DNA of 64,000 bases from positions 1 to 64,000 of the forward strand of contig CAZDCK010000008.1 in assembly GCA_964503965.1 (NCBI GenBank), read 5' to 3'. Source of the stretch: Eutrophocola sp964503965. Its GTDB lineage: Bacteria > Pseudomonadota > Gammaproteobacteria > Pseudomonadales > Pseudohongiellaceae. Within the stretch, counting starts at the first letter, position 1. Each line of letters opens with the position of its first letter. Both the position numbers and the translations under genes were made by a program. Below, piece by piece: positions 1 to 9,101 of the stretch. Below the pieces are notes generated by a model. The model did not search any database. It worked only from the letters and a program-made list of their open reading frames with translations, and was not told where the DNA came from.

Positions 1-260
1 GCTTTGTTTGGCTGATTATAAATTAATTCTGGTTGTTTCTGGCCGAGTACTTCTCTTTATTTACCAATAGAGCTACAGGTGCTTCAAAAACCGTTTAATA
101 AAGCTCAATTTTTGAAGGCGTGCATTTTCCGGTATTTACCCTTTCAAGTCAATTTGAAAAAGGTATTTTCCTGCTATTTCAATCACTTTACCCTACAGGT
201 ACTTTCAGCTGGGTATAATCCCCAGCTTGTTCCTGTCTCAAACCGAATATAAGAGAAACC

Positions 261-1646
261 ATGCAGCTCAAGGAAATCCGTACAGAGCAACTCGAAATAA
301 ACCACTGGGAAATGCTTCCTGGCCAATGCTGGGCGATTCTGGGTAGAAATGGTTCCGGGAAGCAGCTGCTGTCTTCCGTGATCAATGGTGAAACCCCCAT
401 TAAAAGCGGAAAAATATCTCATGATTTCAGTCAGATAGCTGTTCTTTCCTTTGAAGAACAACAGGCGTTGTATGAGCATGAATTGAAAATGGATGATTCC
501 GACTTCATGGATCATCTTGACCCTGGTTCCACTGTTCGCCAATTACTGGGTATTACCGACCATATTCCTGGAGAACTGGGCTTTCTCAAGCTGGAAAAAG
601 TTCTTGATCGGGGTTACCGCCTGCTCAGCAGCGGCGAAGGTCGCAAAACCCTGTTGGCCCAATCCATCCTGAAATCCCCTGATCTGTTGATACTGGATGA
701 GCCTTACGACAGTCTTGATATTCCTTCCCGACAGGAACTCCAGACCTTCTTCCATCACCTGCTGGAAAAAACCGGAACCCGCTTACTGTTCCTGCTCAAT
801 AATCGAGATGAAATTTCATCCTGGCATACTCATGTCGCCATCATGGAAAACGGAAACCTGATCGCCCAGGGTGAGCGACAGACGATTCTTGATAACCCGG
901 ATATAAATGCCCTGCTTTCATTTGATCCCGTTACCTTGCCAGCATGGCCCGCTGATATTCATCAGGACTCTCCCCGCCCCCCCCTTGTCCGACTAACCAG
1001 TGGAACAGTGAGGTACGGTGATACAGTCATTTTTGACAATCTGGATATCGTGGTTAATCAGGGCGAACATACCTTGCTCACCGGGGCTAACGGTTCCGGC
1101 AAATCCACATTGCTCAACCTGATAACGGGTGACAATCCCCAGTGTTACGGGAATCACATCGAAGTTCTGGGACACCAACGGGGAACTGGAGAAAGCATCT
1201 GGGAAATCAAAAAACAGATGGGAATTGTGTCTCCGGGATTACACCGGGATCACAGGGTCCCCGGTAGCGCTCTTCATATCGTCCTGAGTGGTTTTTTCGA
1301 CACGATTGGGCTCTACGATGATCCGGACGCCACTAAAATCGAGCACGCACGCCAATGGCTTGCCCTGACAGGACTGGCAGAAAAATCCGGTGTGCCGTTC
1401 AAGCAGCTAAGTTATGGCGAACAGCGACTTGTCCTGGTGGCCAGGGCACTGGTTAAACAGCCAGCCCTTTTGCTGCTTGATGAGCCCACACAGGGACTGG
1501 ATGAAATCAATCGTGTCAGGGTTATGTATTTCCTGGAGCATCTGAGCACACAGCAGCGCAGTACAATTATCATGGCCAGTCACCGACTTGATGAAAGACT
1601 CCCCCTCTTCCGCAACCATATCGATCTGGGCGGGCTGGACGTATAA
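261..1646 (+). CDS. modF: ModF/PhrA-like ABC ATPase with two nucleotide-binding domains
   Basis: A 461-residue soluble protein with two ABC ATPase domains and no membrane segment. It resembles E. coli ModF (PhrA), a double ATPase linked to molybdate transport, in length and in order of motifs. Domain 1 has a Walker A at residues 28-35 reading GRNGSGKQ, signature LSSGEGRK at about 122-129 and Walker B LLILDEP at about 142-148. Domain 2 has a canonical GANGSGKST at 275-283, signature LSYGEQ at about 383 and Walker B LLLLDEP at about 403. The Gln after the Walker A lysine in domain 1 replaces the usual Ser/Thr that helps bind magnesium, so the first site may be weak or non-hydrolytic. No molybdate permease or binding protein lies nearby, so the substrate link is inferred from the family only. 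Confidence 0.85.
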   Translation: MQLKEIRTEQLEINHWEMLPGQCWAILGRNGSGKQLLSSVINGETPIKSGKISHDFSQIAVLSFEEQQALYEHELKMDDSDFMDHLDPGSTVRQLLGITDHIPGELGFLKLEKVLDRGYRLLSSGEGRKTLLAQSILKSPDLLILDEPYDSLDIPSRQELQTFFHHLLEKTGTRLLFLLNNRDEISSWHTHVAIMENGNLIAQGERQTILDNPDINALLSFDPVTLPAWPADIHQDSPRPPLVRLTSGTVRYGDTVIFDNLDIVVNQGEHTLLTGANGSGKSTLLNLITGDNPQCYGNHIEVLGHQRGTGESIWEIKKQMGIVSPGLHRDHRVPGSALHIVLSGFFDTIGLYDDPDATKIEHARQWLALTGLAEKSGVPFKQLSYGEQRLVLVARALVKQPALLLLDEPTQGLDEINRVRVMYFLEHLSTQQRSTIIMASHRLDERLPLFRNHIDLGGLDV

Positions 1647-1663
1647 GTAAGAACAGTACAGGG

Positions 1664-2008
1664 CTATTCTTTTTCTTCTTCAATGTTATCTGGCACGTTA
1701 TAGGGTGAGGCACATACAAGGTCAGACTGGAAAATAATCCCGTGGTGGGGATTACCAATGTCGGCCAGATGGTATATGTATTCAAAGATTTCATCGGACT
1801 TATCTTCAGCAACGACTACCGTCAACAGTTCTTTCTCTGTCTGCTCACCGATGCCGCGTTTTGCCAATGGGTTATATGTGCCCGCTCCCCTGGCCATATT
1901 GATATTGCCCGTATTAATGCCATGCTCCTGACGCAGCCCTACAAGCACTTTTCGGCCAGTACCCTTGGGAATGATGCTGGTGATCAATTTCCTGTTTTCG
2001 AGTTTCAT
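1664..2008 (-). CDS. P-II-like signalling protein of a DUF1538 locus (intact copy)
   Basis: A 114-residue GlnB/GlnK-type small protein starting at the ATG at 2008; a TTG nine bases upstream overlaps the stop of the preceding P-II copy and is an alternative start. The order of strand-like blocks, a glycine-rich T-loop region (GINTGNINMARGAGTYNP, about residues 30-47) and the acidic tail are P-II-like. It lacks the classic T-loop of nitrogen regulators, as is usual for P-II relatives that accompany membrane transport proteins. It is the last gene of a minus-strand set DUF1538 membrane protein, P-II, P-II and probably senses a small effector to gate that transporter. Its partners are both broken, so its present role is doubtful. 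It converges with the modF-like gene, leaving only 17 bases between. Confidence 0.75.
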   Translation of the reverse strand: MKLENRKLITSIIPKGTGRKVLVGLRQEHGINTGNINMARGAGTYNPLAKRGIGEQTEKELLTVVVAEDKSDEIFEYIYHLADIGNPHHGIIFQSDLVCASPYNVPDNIEEEKE

Positions 2009-2013
2009 AAGGG

Positions 2014-2394
2014 TCAATTGATGGTCTTGATATGTCCGGAGTCTATCTTTTCAAGCACTTCCGGAGGAATGTGGGTAGCAGCCTTGTCCAGTCGCGTCAT
2101 ATAGATAAATCCCATTCCGGGTGTATCCAGATCCCCGGCGATATACATACGCTCAAAAATATGGTCAGCCTGGTCATCAGCAACAGCGACGATAATGACC
2201 TCTTTCTCGGCCTCGACAGCCAGGGCCAGGATTCCCAGTCTTTCCCTGACGCCCTAACCCCGGGCATAGTAGATCGTCGCCCCGGTGGCTCCTGCTTCCT
2301 TGGCCGCCGTTACTATCTTGTCAGCGATACCACGCTGGACAATACAGGTGATCAGGCTGACATCGGTCAAGACGGTTATTTCACGCTTACTCAT
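2014..2394 (-). pseudogene. P-II-like protein, second copy, interrupted by an in-frame TAG
   Basis: Read on the minus strand from an ATG at 2394, which overlaps the stop of the DUF1538 gene as ATGA, the frame gives a P-II-like protein (begins MSKREITVLTDVSL) of about 126 codons. Codon 47 is TAG (2254-2256), in the sequence YYARG-stop-GVRERLGILAL. Family members have a small residue there and continue without a break. After the stop the frame stays open and clearly homologous (AVEAEKEVIIVAVADDQADH, then ERMYIAGDLDTPGMGFIY) until TGA at 2014-2016. This is therefore a nonsense mutation or a base-calling error, not a wrong frame. A 46-residue product would be expected without suppression. Confidence 0.75.
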
Positions 2395-4168
2395 GTTGTT
2401 GTAATCCCCACTTCCACCGGGGCAGTATTTACTGCCTCATGTTCATGACGACGCTGAATTTTCCACTGTACCCAGACCCCCGTACTCAGAACAGCAATAA
2501 TCGGGCAGATTGACGCCAGGGACAAAATTCCAAAACCATCAAGGGACCCCATGGCACTACCAAAACCCAGCCCCATAGCGAGCACTAGAGGGACCGTTAC
2601 AGGTCCGGTAGTCACTCCAGCACTGTCCCAGGCGATATTGACAAAATCCTCGGATGAAATATAGGTAAGAAAGATAGCGAAAAAATAAAAAGGCAGCAGA
2701 AACAATACTACCGGTATATTCAAGACCATTTTAAAGATGCCCAGACAAATTCCACAGGCGACCCCGAAAGCAACGGAATACATGAGCATGGATTTTTTGA
2801 AAGCCCCATTCGTCAGGTTTTCAACAGTAGTACCAAGGGCATTCAACGCCGGTTCAGCCAGGGTAGCACCAAACCCGAGAACCCAGGCAAAGGCCAGAGC
2901 AATGAAAATGCCAAAGTTGTAGGGATATAGCGGGGAATCCTCCACCATCATCACATAAGTAAACGCCGCCGGTACGAGTCCGCCGGACTGTCCACCCAGT
3001 TTGGCCAACCCATAGCTCAGGCCCACATTAAAAATCACCATACCAGCCACACAAAGGGCAATGCCATAATAGGTTGTCAATGCATTTTTCACTCTCTCTC
3101 CAAGCAGCCCGCGCAATACCAGCAATAGAAAAATCACCAGAGGGACAATGGCCTGGACACCCAGTTTAATCTCAAGCCAGGGTGTGCTTTCATACCAGGC
3201 CAACTCTGCCTTGGAAGCTGCCATGGAGGCATTGGCGATAATTTCCTCTGCCGGCACAGTAAAATAGACATAGATAGCGAGGCTGAGAACACCAATAATC
3301 GGGAATAGCTATGCCAGGGTGACAATACCAAATCCGGACAATGATGAACTGCCTTTTCCTGCAGCGGCCGCAATACCAATCCCCAGGGACAACACCAAAG
3401 GAACGGTTACGGGCCCTGTAGTAACTGCACCGCTGTCCCAGGCCAGACCAAGTACATTGGATAGAATCGGATTGCCCGTGACGTAGATTGTCAAAGCCAG
3501 TGTAGGTAACAAGGCAGAGTAAATTACCGGTTTCATGCTCCAGCTATAAAGAAAACGCAGGGTACCAATTACGCTGCAAGCCCAACGCCCATACCGACAA
3601 TCAACACCAGCGATCCTGAAAAGTCATTGAGCAAGGCATAGAGATAGGGTGCATCGTTAACATTGACAATGGAACCGGCCGTTTTCAGTGCACCGATTGC
3701 CGGTTCCGCAAATGTCGTCATACCTATGCCCAGCAGAAAAGCGACCAACAGGACAATGGGTAAAGACGACTTACTTGGCAATACTGTGCCTATGGTCTCA
3801 CCGAAAGGCATCAGTCCCACTTTCAAACCTTCCATGAATAGCATCAGGCCAATGATGACAGATATCAGCCCTGCTGATATGACCCAGCTATCGGCCACGT
3901 TCTGTTTCAAAATAAACAGCTGGAAAAGAACCAGATAAATTGCCAGTGGAAGAACCGCCCTGACCTGTTCATTCAGGCGGACGCTGACATAGGGCTTGAT
4001 TAACCTAGCAATATCAAGCGATCGCAGTTTCAGTTTTGGTGGATGATAGGGTATTACGTTTCCGTTCTCGTCTTTTTGAACGGGAGGAGCAATATCATTA
4101 AAGCCTATCTGCCGCTGCTTGAGTGAAACTTCACGCACAAAGGCGCCATAGCGAATACTGTCAGACAT
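2391..4168 (-). pseudogene. DUF1538 integral membrane protein, broken by one frameshift and one TAG
   Basis: Three collinear minus-strand pieces (3569-4168, 3309-3536 and 2391-3257) add up to one protein of about 592 residues. It is a polytopic membrane protein with an internal duplication: both halves carry FAEPA and then DSxxVTTGPVTVPLVL. Lesion 1: near 3570 the frame ends GVGLAA-stop, while shifting by one base restores VIGTLRFLYSWSMKPVIY, so one base is missing. Lesion 2: TAG at 3309-3311 interrupts GIVTLA-stop-LFPIIGVL in an otherwise open frame. DUF1538 proteins are putative transporters usually encoded with P-II proteins, as here (four-base overlap with the downstream P-II copy). Two lesions in the same gene and one in its neighbour point to loss of the whole locus, though assembly errors are possible. 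Confidence 0.8.
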
Positions 4169-4333
4169 GTTTTTTTAAAATGATTTGGTCTTGGCAGTTC
4201 ATCATATCCAAACCATTGTGATTATGGAATGAAAAAGAATTAAAAAAAGTTAAGCTCCTGGTACCAGGACTAACTCTTGTGTTCTGCCAATATTCATGGA
4301 GAATTCAGTAAAGGAAAAAATTTCGAGGCCAGA

Positions 4334-4834
4334 ATGCTTCCAGTAAAAAATCTTTTTATAGCTCTAATGGTCATCGCGCTCTCTACAGTGGTGCAGGGAC
4401 AGCAGTTGCCGGAACCTACTCGAATACACAGTACGCTGGAATCTAGCAGGAAACACAAAAACAATGGGCAGGACACGATACGCCTGGAAAATGAACTCAC
4501 CATCAAAATGGAAATTCCCGGCATGGTCCTTGAGTCCTGTCCGGCAAGAGTCTCTCTGAGTTATTACCAGAAAAACACCCTGGCCCACGTCGAGGGAGAG
4601 ATTAATTATCCGGAATGCGCACAATCAAATGGAAGCTTTGATGTCATCGCTTCCCTTCGCCATGATGATGGCAGCAGATCGACCGTTCGGTTTACAGAAA
4701 CCTGGCAAAGTGATGGAAAAACGCAAATGAGTTTTATCCGGGACTACCCGATCGGGGAAAATCTCTATCTGTCACAGGTCAGTACATCACGCGCTCAATG
4801 CACCTGCACCATGGAAGAAATGGAGCAACACTGA
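4334..4834 (+). CDS. Small exported protein of unknown function
   Basis: I do not recognise this family. The preferred start is the ATG at 4334, which places a clean signal peptide at the N-terminus (MLPVKNLFIALMVIALSTVV, cleavage near VQGQ) and gives 166 residues; an upstream ATG at 4277 would add 19 residues without improving the signal. The mature part is polar, with Cys in ESCPARV, PECAQ and the C-terminal CTCT, which could form disulfides in the periplasm. It is divergent from the DUF1538 locus and convergent with the rhodanese gene, so it appears to be a single-gene unit. Confidence 0.6.
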   Translation: MLPVKNLFIALMVIALSTVVQGQQLPEPTRIHSTLESSRKHKNNGQDTIRLENELTIKMEIPGMVLESCPARVSLSYYQKNTLAHVEGEINYPECAQSNGSFDVIASLRHDDGSRSTVRFTETWQSDGKTQMSFIRDYPIGENLYLSQVSTSRAQCTCTMEEMEQH

Positions 4835-4888
4835 TACTCCTTAGCATCAGTGCTGTCCGGGAAAAACAAGAAACATTTTCAGACTGCT

Positions 4889-5233
4889 TTACCGGACGCT
4901 GCTACTGACCGCAACATCACGCAGATCACTTACATCGTCAATCCCGCCCATATTATTGACGTTGGTAAATCCTGCAGCTTCGAGCATAGTTTTTGCTCTG
5001 CCCGCGCGATTACCACTACGGCAGTAAAGATTTATCTCATCATCCTTGTCATACATCCGGGCAAAGGCATCCACATCAATGGAATCCACTGGAATATTCA
5101 TATCACCCTCAATATGGGTTTCGTTGTACTCCTCAACAGTACGTACATCTATCCATACTGTTTCCGGCATACTGGCACAAGCCGTGAGGAAAAATGCAGC
5201 CGCCATGAAAATTGTCTTGATCTGTATGTTCAT
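4889..5233 (-). CDS. Rhodanese-domain lipoprotein
   Basis: A 114-residue single-domain rhodanese with an N-terminal lipoprotein signal: hydrophobic stretch then FLTAC, with Cys19 as the expected lipidated residue. The rhodanese features are WIDVRTVEEYNETHIEGDMNIP and the active-site loop CRSGNR with catalytic Cys71, the same loop as PspE/GlpE-type single-domain enzymes. The family transfers sulfane sulfur, for example from thiosulfate, through a cysteine persulfide. The location would be the periplasmic face of a membrane. It lies 79 bases behind the TsdA-like cytochrome on the same strand, so it may be the last gene of the sulfur/cbb3 cluster; the gap leaves room for its own promoter. Confidence 0.85.
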   Translation of the reverse strand: MNIQIKTIFMAAAFFLTACASMPETVWIDVRTVEEYNETHIEGDMNIPVDSIDVDAFARMYDKDDEINLYCRSGNRAGRAKTMLEAAGFTNVNNMGGIDDVSDLRDVAVSSSVR

Positions 5234-5312
5234 GAGATTTGTCCTTTCTGTTGTTATGGTGTTGCAGGATTGTTATTTGGTTTTATGGAGCCAGGATGAA
5301 TATTGATACGCC

Positions 5313-6272
5313 CTATTGTGATTCCCTGGTGGAATAGTAATCCCTTATCGGTTTAAACGGCCCATACTTATGTTGTTCCTGTGGAAAGGGATCGTCATAA
5401 GGAGGATACGGACTGTCTACAGGCTTGCGAAACAGTTCCGGGTAGTCCACCTCAAGATTACTTTTCTCGGGTCTTGGCTGCGAATTTATATAGGCGGAAA
5501 CATCATAGGCCTGCGCATCGGTCAGTATTGGTTCACCAAGGGGCATTCTGGCCTTGATGAACCGGGCGGCAGTTAATACACGATTCATCCCTGCACCGTT
5601 ATTGTAACTTTCCGGCCCCCATAGCGGAGGAAACATATAGCCATCAAGTGCATCTGAAGACTCTTTAAGTCCAAGACCGTTAACGCCATGACAAATCTGA
5701 CAATTTTCCTCATATACTTTTTCCCCGGCTATCGGGTCAGCACGGCGTTGGGGCTCAACAAATACCGGAGGCTCCGATGACACCAGGTCACTATCGCTCA
5801 TCAGGTCAGACTGTTGACCCAGCGACAGGATATAACTTTCCATGGCAATCATTTCCACACTGTCACGATCCATGGGTATCCCGTTCATACTTCGCTGCAT
5901 GCAGCCATTAATACGATCACGCAGGTCTCTTTCTCCGCCATCCCTGCCGGAAAAACGTGGGTAACGTTTTGCTGCGTTCAGCAGGCTCAGTGTTCCTGGT
6001 TGGGTTCCTGTCTCAAGATGGCAGGAGGCACAATCCAGACCATTACCGGAAAACCGCATTGCAGGATCCGGCTGCTCAGGACCAATATAGCGGGTTGTTT
6101 CACGCAACAGGCGTTCGCCATATTCAGGTGTGGCTGAACGCGCTGTCAATTCGGCGCCACGTTGACCCGAATTCTCATAGATAACTACTATCAAGGTCAG
6201 AATTGCGCCGAATATGGCACAGATAAACATTACTGAATCAAAGCCGGTGTCCTGTTGCCTATCGGGCATCAT
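5313..6272 (-). CDS. TsdA-like membrane-anchored diheme cytochrome c (thiosulfate dehydrogenase-like)
   Basis: From the MetMet start at 6272 the protein has 319 residues: an N-terminal membrane anchor (about 12-33) and two cytochrome c domains. Heme 1 motif CASCH is at 81-85 and heme 2 motif CQICH at 191-195. The text around them matches thiosulfate dehydrogenase TsdA: GNGLDCASCHLETGT, then DRINGCMQRSMNG (Cys124), then PPLWGPESYNNGAGM and AARFIKARMPLG. In TsdA the Cys of the NxC..RSMNG block is the unusual axial ligand of the active-site heme, and it is kept here. TsdA oxidises thiosulfate to tetrathionate or runs in reverse. The gene overlaps the CcoQ-like ORF by 14 bases and sits where ccoP is expected, suggesting electron transfer to the fused oxidase. 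It could instead be a structural diheme subunit without sulfur activity. Confidence 0.75.
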   Translation of the reverse strand: MMPDRQQDTGFDSVMFICAIFGAILTLIVVIYENSGQRGAELTARSATPEYGERLLRETTRYIGPEQPDPAMRFSGNGLDCASCHLETGTQPGTLSLLNAAKRYPRFSGRDGGERDLRDRINGCMQRSMNGIPMDRDSVEMIAMESYILSLGQQSDLMSDSDLVSSEPPVFVEPQRRADPIAGEKVYEENCQICHGVNGLGLKESSDALDGYMFPPLWGPESYNNGAGMNRVLTAARFIKARMPLGEPILTDAQAYDVSAYINSQPRPEKSNLEVDYPELFRKPVDSPYPPYDDPFPQEQHKYGPFKPIRDYYSTRESQ

Positions 6273-6444
6273 GTTTGCCCCCTGCTGTTTCTTCACGCTG
6301 TCTGTTTTCAAACTTGCTGAGTTGTTGCTGAAAAATATACTTTGGTTTTTCCACCTGTTGCCTGAAATCTTTCCTGAACAGCCACGCCAGAAAATACACC
6401 GTGCCGAGCACAAGGGCTGTAATCACCACAATACCGATAATCAT
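6259..6444 (-). CDS. CcoQ-like small membrane peptide
   Basis: A 61-residue protein with one N-terminal membrane helix (IGIVVITALVLGTVYFLAWLF) followed by a charged cytoplasmic tail rich in Lys, Gln and Glu. This matches the shape of CcoQ, the small assembly/stability subunit of cbb3 oxidases. Its ATG overlaps the stop of the ccoNOP fusion as ATGA, and its end overlaps the TsdA-like start, so it is translationally coupled on both sides. Identification rests on position and topology, since CcoQ sequences are poorly conserved. Confidence 0.65.
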   Translation of the reverse strand: MIIGIVVITALVLGTVYFLAWLFRKDFRQQVEKPKYIFQQQLSKFENRQREETAGGKHDAR

Positions 6445-9092
6445 TCCGCCTCCTGGTAAAAGGCTCTCAGATAATGCGTAACTGCAAGAATTTCATTCTC
6501 TGATAACTTGTCATTCCAGGGTGCCATGGAACTGCCTTCAATACCGTTATTAAGTATTCGAATGCTCTCTCCCACACTGGCACGCTGAACTGTGAAATTG
6601 GTCGGTGGAACCGGTAATTCATCGGCAGCAAAACCTCGTCCATCTCCCCGCTCGCCATGACATTGAATGCAATTATTGACGTATATTTCAGCCCCTATTG
6701 ATAACTGGGCCGCAGAAACTGGTACGGTCTGGTCAGGCAAGGCTAATGAACGGACATGTGTTACCAGTGCAGCCAGATCACTTTCCGGCAGATCTCTCCA
6801 GGCTGGCATGGAGGTCCCGGGGACACCTTGCCACAACACCTGCACAATTCTGTCTGGTGTAATGGTGTGCTGCATCAGGTTCAAAGGCGGCGGAGCGAGC
6901 CATCGTGCAGCGGGTCCATCACCAATACCTGTTTCACCATGGCAGCCAGCACAAAGGGTTTGCCAGAGCGCGGCACCGCGATCGGCATCTGCGGTGCCAG
7001 CCAGGAGAGGAACAGGATAGTCGGTATCTGCCCTGGCAGGATGATTGTTCAGGGAAGATACACTGATCGACATTTTGACCCATTTATCATCACCGAAAAG
7101 CTCACGTGCCTTCTCTTCTCCATCGGGCCAGGCCAGTTCTCTTGCTCGCCCGAGCGTCTCGAGGTATGCCAGCAGATCTCGGGCATCCTGCTTCGGTTTG
7201 TCCGCACTACCATCAAACAGTGCACCATATCCCGGCATCACCGACCATGGCACCACACTCCTTGGGTCAAATAAATGGGCATAGTGCCAATCCTCGTTCC
7301 GAGTACCAGCAGCCCGGGACAGATCAGGTCCCACACGCCGGGTACCCCACAGATGAGGCGAATCAAACTGTCCCTCCCAGGCCAGTGTCGGTGCCCCGAA
7401 TCGGGCTATATCAGACTCTGTATAACGTATCTGTTGAGTATGGCAGTAGCCACAACCTTCCCTTGCATAAATGGCCCTGCCACGCTGTTCCGACGCAGAC
7501 AATGCAAATACACCTTCCGGAGTCATCAGTTCAATCTGCTCGTCAAGCACCCTGCCAGGCCAGAATCCAAGCAGCAATACCGAAAGTGCAAAAAATACGA
7601 TAGCCGCAGAAGCGGATACCCTGTAGGACATTCTTAACAGGGGGGCGTGGGATGTCAGGATACTATCATCGCTGGCATCGCTGGCGTTCCACGCCGGATT
7701 TGAAACTGCCTTTACGGGCCCTCCAGCACCAACGGTACCACTGCATAATCCATAAAAAAGCAGCATGAATCCAAGCGTGATCGGGATGGCGGAGAGAGTC
7801 CTGATCATCCAGTAAGGTTTGGACTGTTGGACAGATTCCAGCCAGGGAGCCCCTTCCTGCCAGAGTTCAGCCTGTATAAGACCCGCTATGGTGAGATCGA
7901 CAAACATCACCGTGATGCCGGTCACCAGGAGCCAGAATGACCAGTTCAGCGCCGCAGGATTGAATCGGGTCCAGGGAATTCGCTCCCAGACATGAATAAT
8001 CCCGCCAATTGCTGCAAATGTCGCAAACCCAAGCATCGCGAGATGGGAGTGGGCAATTACCCAGTCACTGAAATGAATCACCTTGTTGATGGACATCTGT
8101 GCCTGGGAAGCGCCCTGCACACTCACAACGAGATAAAAAATGATAGACATCATGACGAAACGCAGCCCGATATCTTTTGGCAGCCACCCTTCTCCTTTTA
8201 GGGACATCAACAGGTTGGTTACCACGATCACAACCACGAATCCCAGCAACGCGGACGCTGCTATAGCTCCCAACTGGGCCGCCATGGGTATCACCGAAAA
8301 GACATAATGATGCGTTCCATTAAGTGGATAGAGAAAGAAAAGGCCCCAGAATCCAAGCATCGACAGAAAATGACTGAACACCGGCCGTCCCGTCGTTGCA
8401 GGAATCACGTAATAAAGAATGGAAAGGGCCAAGGGGGTAACAAACAGCCCAACAGCATCATGAATCCAGAGACCAGTAAAGGCGGCGCTTTCTGCACCGG
8501 GAACCAGTTCAGGTATGGTATTGCCCATGGGATAGGCAAAAAGCGTAAATACAAGCCCGCCAATGATGTACCAGCTGGAAACATAGAGGTCTTCCAGGCC
8601 GTTCCTGAAAAAAGGCGGCAGAAACTGGATACCTGCAATAAGCAGAGCAACGATAACGAATATATCAATCACCAGTGGAAATTCAGCCCACTCTATGGGC
8701 TGACTGACTCCGGACAGGACCAATGCCCAACCAGGCAGGACTACAATAAAATTCCAGAGACCAAACAGCCAGCGGCCCAGTGCTGAACTGGTGACTTTCC
8801 TGCCCGTAAGCACGGGTACTGCGTGATATAAAAAAGCCAGAAAGGCATTGCCCAGCCAGCCCAGCATAATTCCCTGGGTATGGGCATAACGCAACCTTCC
8901 CCAGGCCATCGTTATCCACGAACCCATCGCATCGGGCCAGAAAAACTGGATCGATATCAGTATACCGAAAACAATGGCAATCAGGACTGTGACCAGCGCA
9001 GCAAGGCTATGGGCAAAGACCAGTTGCGTATCTATCAGCTCATCTGGCCTGTCGCGGATTTCCCGGGCATTGTTTGACACGGATTGAATCAC
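6441..9092 (-). CDS. ccoN: Fused cbb3-type cytochrome c oxidase: CcoN + CcoO + diheme CcoP-like region
   Basis: An 883-residue fusion. Residues 1-450 are a heme-copper oxidase subunit I of the C (cbb3) family with His71 (RYAHTQG) as low-spin heme ligand, His211 (WIHDAVG) and the His261-His262 pair (GTHHYVF) as copper-B ligands, and His348/His350 (VIAHSHLAMLG) as heme ligands. After another membrane helix (about 490-511) comes a CcoO-like domain with CGYCH at 547-551, followed by HTQQIRY-like text and VMPGY (Met619). Two more class I cytochrome c domains follow: CAGCH 714-718 with Met762, and CIQCH 808-812 with Met856. CcoN/CcoO fusions are known; the extra diheme part would supply CcoP. The enzyme would reduce oxygen at the cytoplasmic membrane with the heme c domains in the periplasm. 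The gene follows the DsrE-like gene by nine bases. Confidence 0.9.
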   Translation of the reverse strand: MIQSVSNNAREIRDRPDELIDTQLVFAHSLAALVTVLIAIVFGILISIQFFWPDAMGSWITMAWGRLRYAHTQGIMLGWLGNAFLAFLYHAVPVLTGRKVTSSALGRWLFGLWNFIVVLPGWALVLSGVSQPIEWAEFPLVIDIFVIVALLIAGIQFLPPFFRNGLEDLYVSSWYIIGGLVFTLFAYPMGNTIPELVPGAESAAFTGLWIHDAVGLFVTPLALSILYYVIPATTGRPVFSHFLSMLGFWGLFFLYPLNGTHHYVFSVIPMAAQLGAIAASALLGFVVVIVVTNLLMSLKGEGWLPKDIGLRFVMMSIIFYLVVSVQGASQAQMSINKVIHFSDWVIAHSHLAMLGFATFAAIGGIIHVWERIPWTRFNPAALNWSFWLLVTGITVMFVDLTIAGLIQAELWQEGAPWLESVQQSKPYWMIRTLSAIPITLGFMLLFYGLCSGTVGAGGPVKAVSNPAWNASDASDDSILTSHAPLLRMSYRVSASAAIVFFALSVLLLGFWPGRVLDEQIELMTPEGVFALSASEQRGRAIYAREGCGYCHTQQIRYTESDIARFGAPTLAWEGQFDSPHLWGTRRVGPDLSRAAGTRNEDWHYAHLFDPRSVVPWSVMPGYGALFDGSADKPKQDARDLLAYLETLGRARELAWPDGEEKARELFGDDKWVKMSISVSSLNNHPARADTDYPVPLLAGTADADRGAALWQTLCAGCHGETGIGDGPAARWLAPPPLNLMQHTITPDRIVQVLWQGVPGTSMPAWRDLPESDLAALVTHVRSLALPDQTVPVSAAQLSIGAEIYVNNCIQCHGERGDGRGFAADELPVPPTNFTVQRASVGESIRILNNGIEGSSMAPWNDKLSENEILAVTHYLRAFYQEAE

Positions 9093-9101
9093 CTGGAGGG
9101 A

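Noticed and set aside
2032..2448. Plus-strand 138-residue ORF
   Set aside because: Opposite the P-II pseudogene, whose minus frame has clear homology.
2014..4168. Amber recoding (pyrrolysine-like or suppressor) for the two TAG codons
   Set aside because: A frameshift lies in the same locus and other genes such as the TonB receptor end normally at TAG, so decay or sequence error is simpler.
4850..5299. Plus-strand 149-residue ORF
   Set aside because: Antisense to the rhodanese gene, no motif or ribosome site.
8307..8786. Plus-strand 159-residue ORF in the oxidase gene
   Set aside because: Shadow of ccoN on the other strand.
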